DNA of 64,000 nt from an uncultured Clostridium sp. (GTDB lineage: Bacteria; Bacillota; Clostridia; TANB77; CAG-508): positions 92,792 through 156,791 of the forward strand of contig CAMXJY010000003.1 of NCBI GenBank assembly GCA_947244325.1. Reading direction: 5' to 3'. The notes beneath the pieces were generated by a model. The model saw only the letters and a list, made by a program, of their open reading frames with translations. It did not search any database and had not been told where the DNA came from. Shown piece after piece: positions 63,906 through 64,000 of this stretch. Within the stretch, counting starts at the first letter, position 1; the number at the start of each line of letters is the position of its first letter. Made by a program: the position numbers and the translations under genes.

Positions 63906-64000
63906 TTATTTTTTAGTTCTTTTTCTGATTTGAACTACTATAATATTTAACAATATTACTAATGAAATTACTGCAATAGCTATGTGTGGTAATATATCTC
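63906..64000 (-). CDS. C-terminal end of a second sortase-anchored surface protein (cut by window edge)
   Basis: The visible 30 codons encode DILPHIAIAVISLVILLNII then VVQIRKRTKK and a stop. This matches the tail of the 2954-aa protein (DILPQIAMVVISGVILMNII, VVQIRKAKK) almost residue by residue, so the gene is a paralogue with the same TPGTGD-type sorting signal. The rest lies outside the window. Confidence 0.85.
   Translation of the reverse strand, partial: DILPHIAIAVISLVILLNIIVVQIRKRTKK

Overview
The window is one contiguous stretch of a very AT-rich (by eye roughly 70-75% A+T) bacterial chromosome that uses the standard genetic code. A mraZ-rsmH-ftsL-pbp-murE-mraY-ftsW-murG division/wall cluster, TrmFO, RicT (PSP1), SpoVD-like PBPs with PASTA domains, anaerobic NrdD/NrdG, a 2[4Fe-4S] ferredoxin, sortase-type surface anchoring and strong AAAGGAGG ribosome sites all point to an anaerobic, Gram-positive, gut-type clostridial Firmicute. 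A DNPR-type MurE and DapF suggest meso-diaminopimelate peptidoglycan. Genus cannot be named from sequence alone. Nearly all genes lie on the minus strand; no rRNA, tRNA, CRISPR or intact insertion sequence was seen.

Layout: 1-9.4 kb holds coiled-coil proteins of unknown function (one cut by the window edge, a 52-aa partner, and two related proteins of 729 and 1492 aa) plus trmFO. 9.7-21.6 kb holds topA and the dcw cluster, headed by mraZ with a three-box operator, interrupted by a 43-bp tandem-repeat spacer and a perfect 30-bp GC-rich hairpin. 21.7-24.4 kb holds a MATE-like half protein, a cysteine-less redoxin, a DUF3006 protein and a ComEC-type metallo-beta-lactamase-fold protein. 24.5-33.4 kb is a single 2954-aa repetitive surface protein with a TPGTG-type sorting signal; the window ends inside a second gene with the same signal, and a sortase lies at 40.4-41.2 kb. 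33.9-39.9 kb holds a CAP-domain protein, rpsU, prs, two tandem copies of a variable-region-like element, and nrdG/nrdD.

41.4-51 kb holds an acidic coiled-coil protein, a two-gene SufC/SufB-like (minimal SUF) operon, a small membrane protein, a second MurE paralogue, a phosphoglycerate mutase coupled to a catalytically altered enolase homologue, and dapF. 51-63 kb holds a PASTA-PBP, a membrane J-domain protein with HQD instead of HPD, an HD-domain protein, an XRE regulator, ferredoxin, mtaD, ricT, holB, lepB, a membrane-anchored acidic protein with AT-hook-like tail, and an orphan WalK/PhoR-type kinase. A decayed Rpn-family nuclease gene sits before the right edge.

The most unusual structure is at 36.08-36.85 kb: two 383-bp tandem repeats with near-identical flanks but heavily diverged cores encoding an RGG...GCRA motif, the pattern expected of diversity-generating-retroelement variable regions. 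No reverse transcriptase lies in the window. Other points worth checking are the enolase paralogue, the AT-hook membrane protein, several hairpins at translation starts, and the second MurE with a changed substrate-specificity motif.
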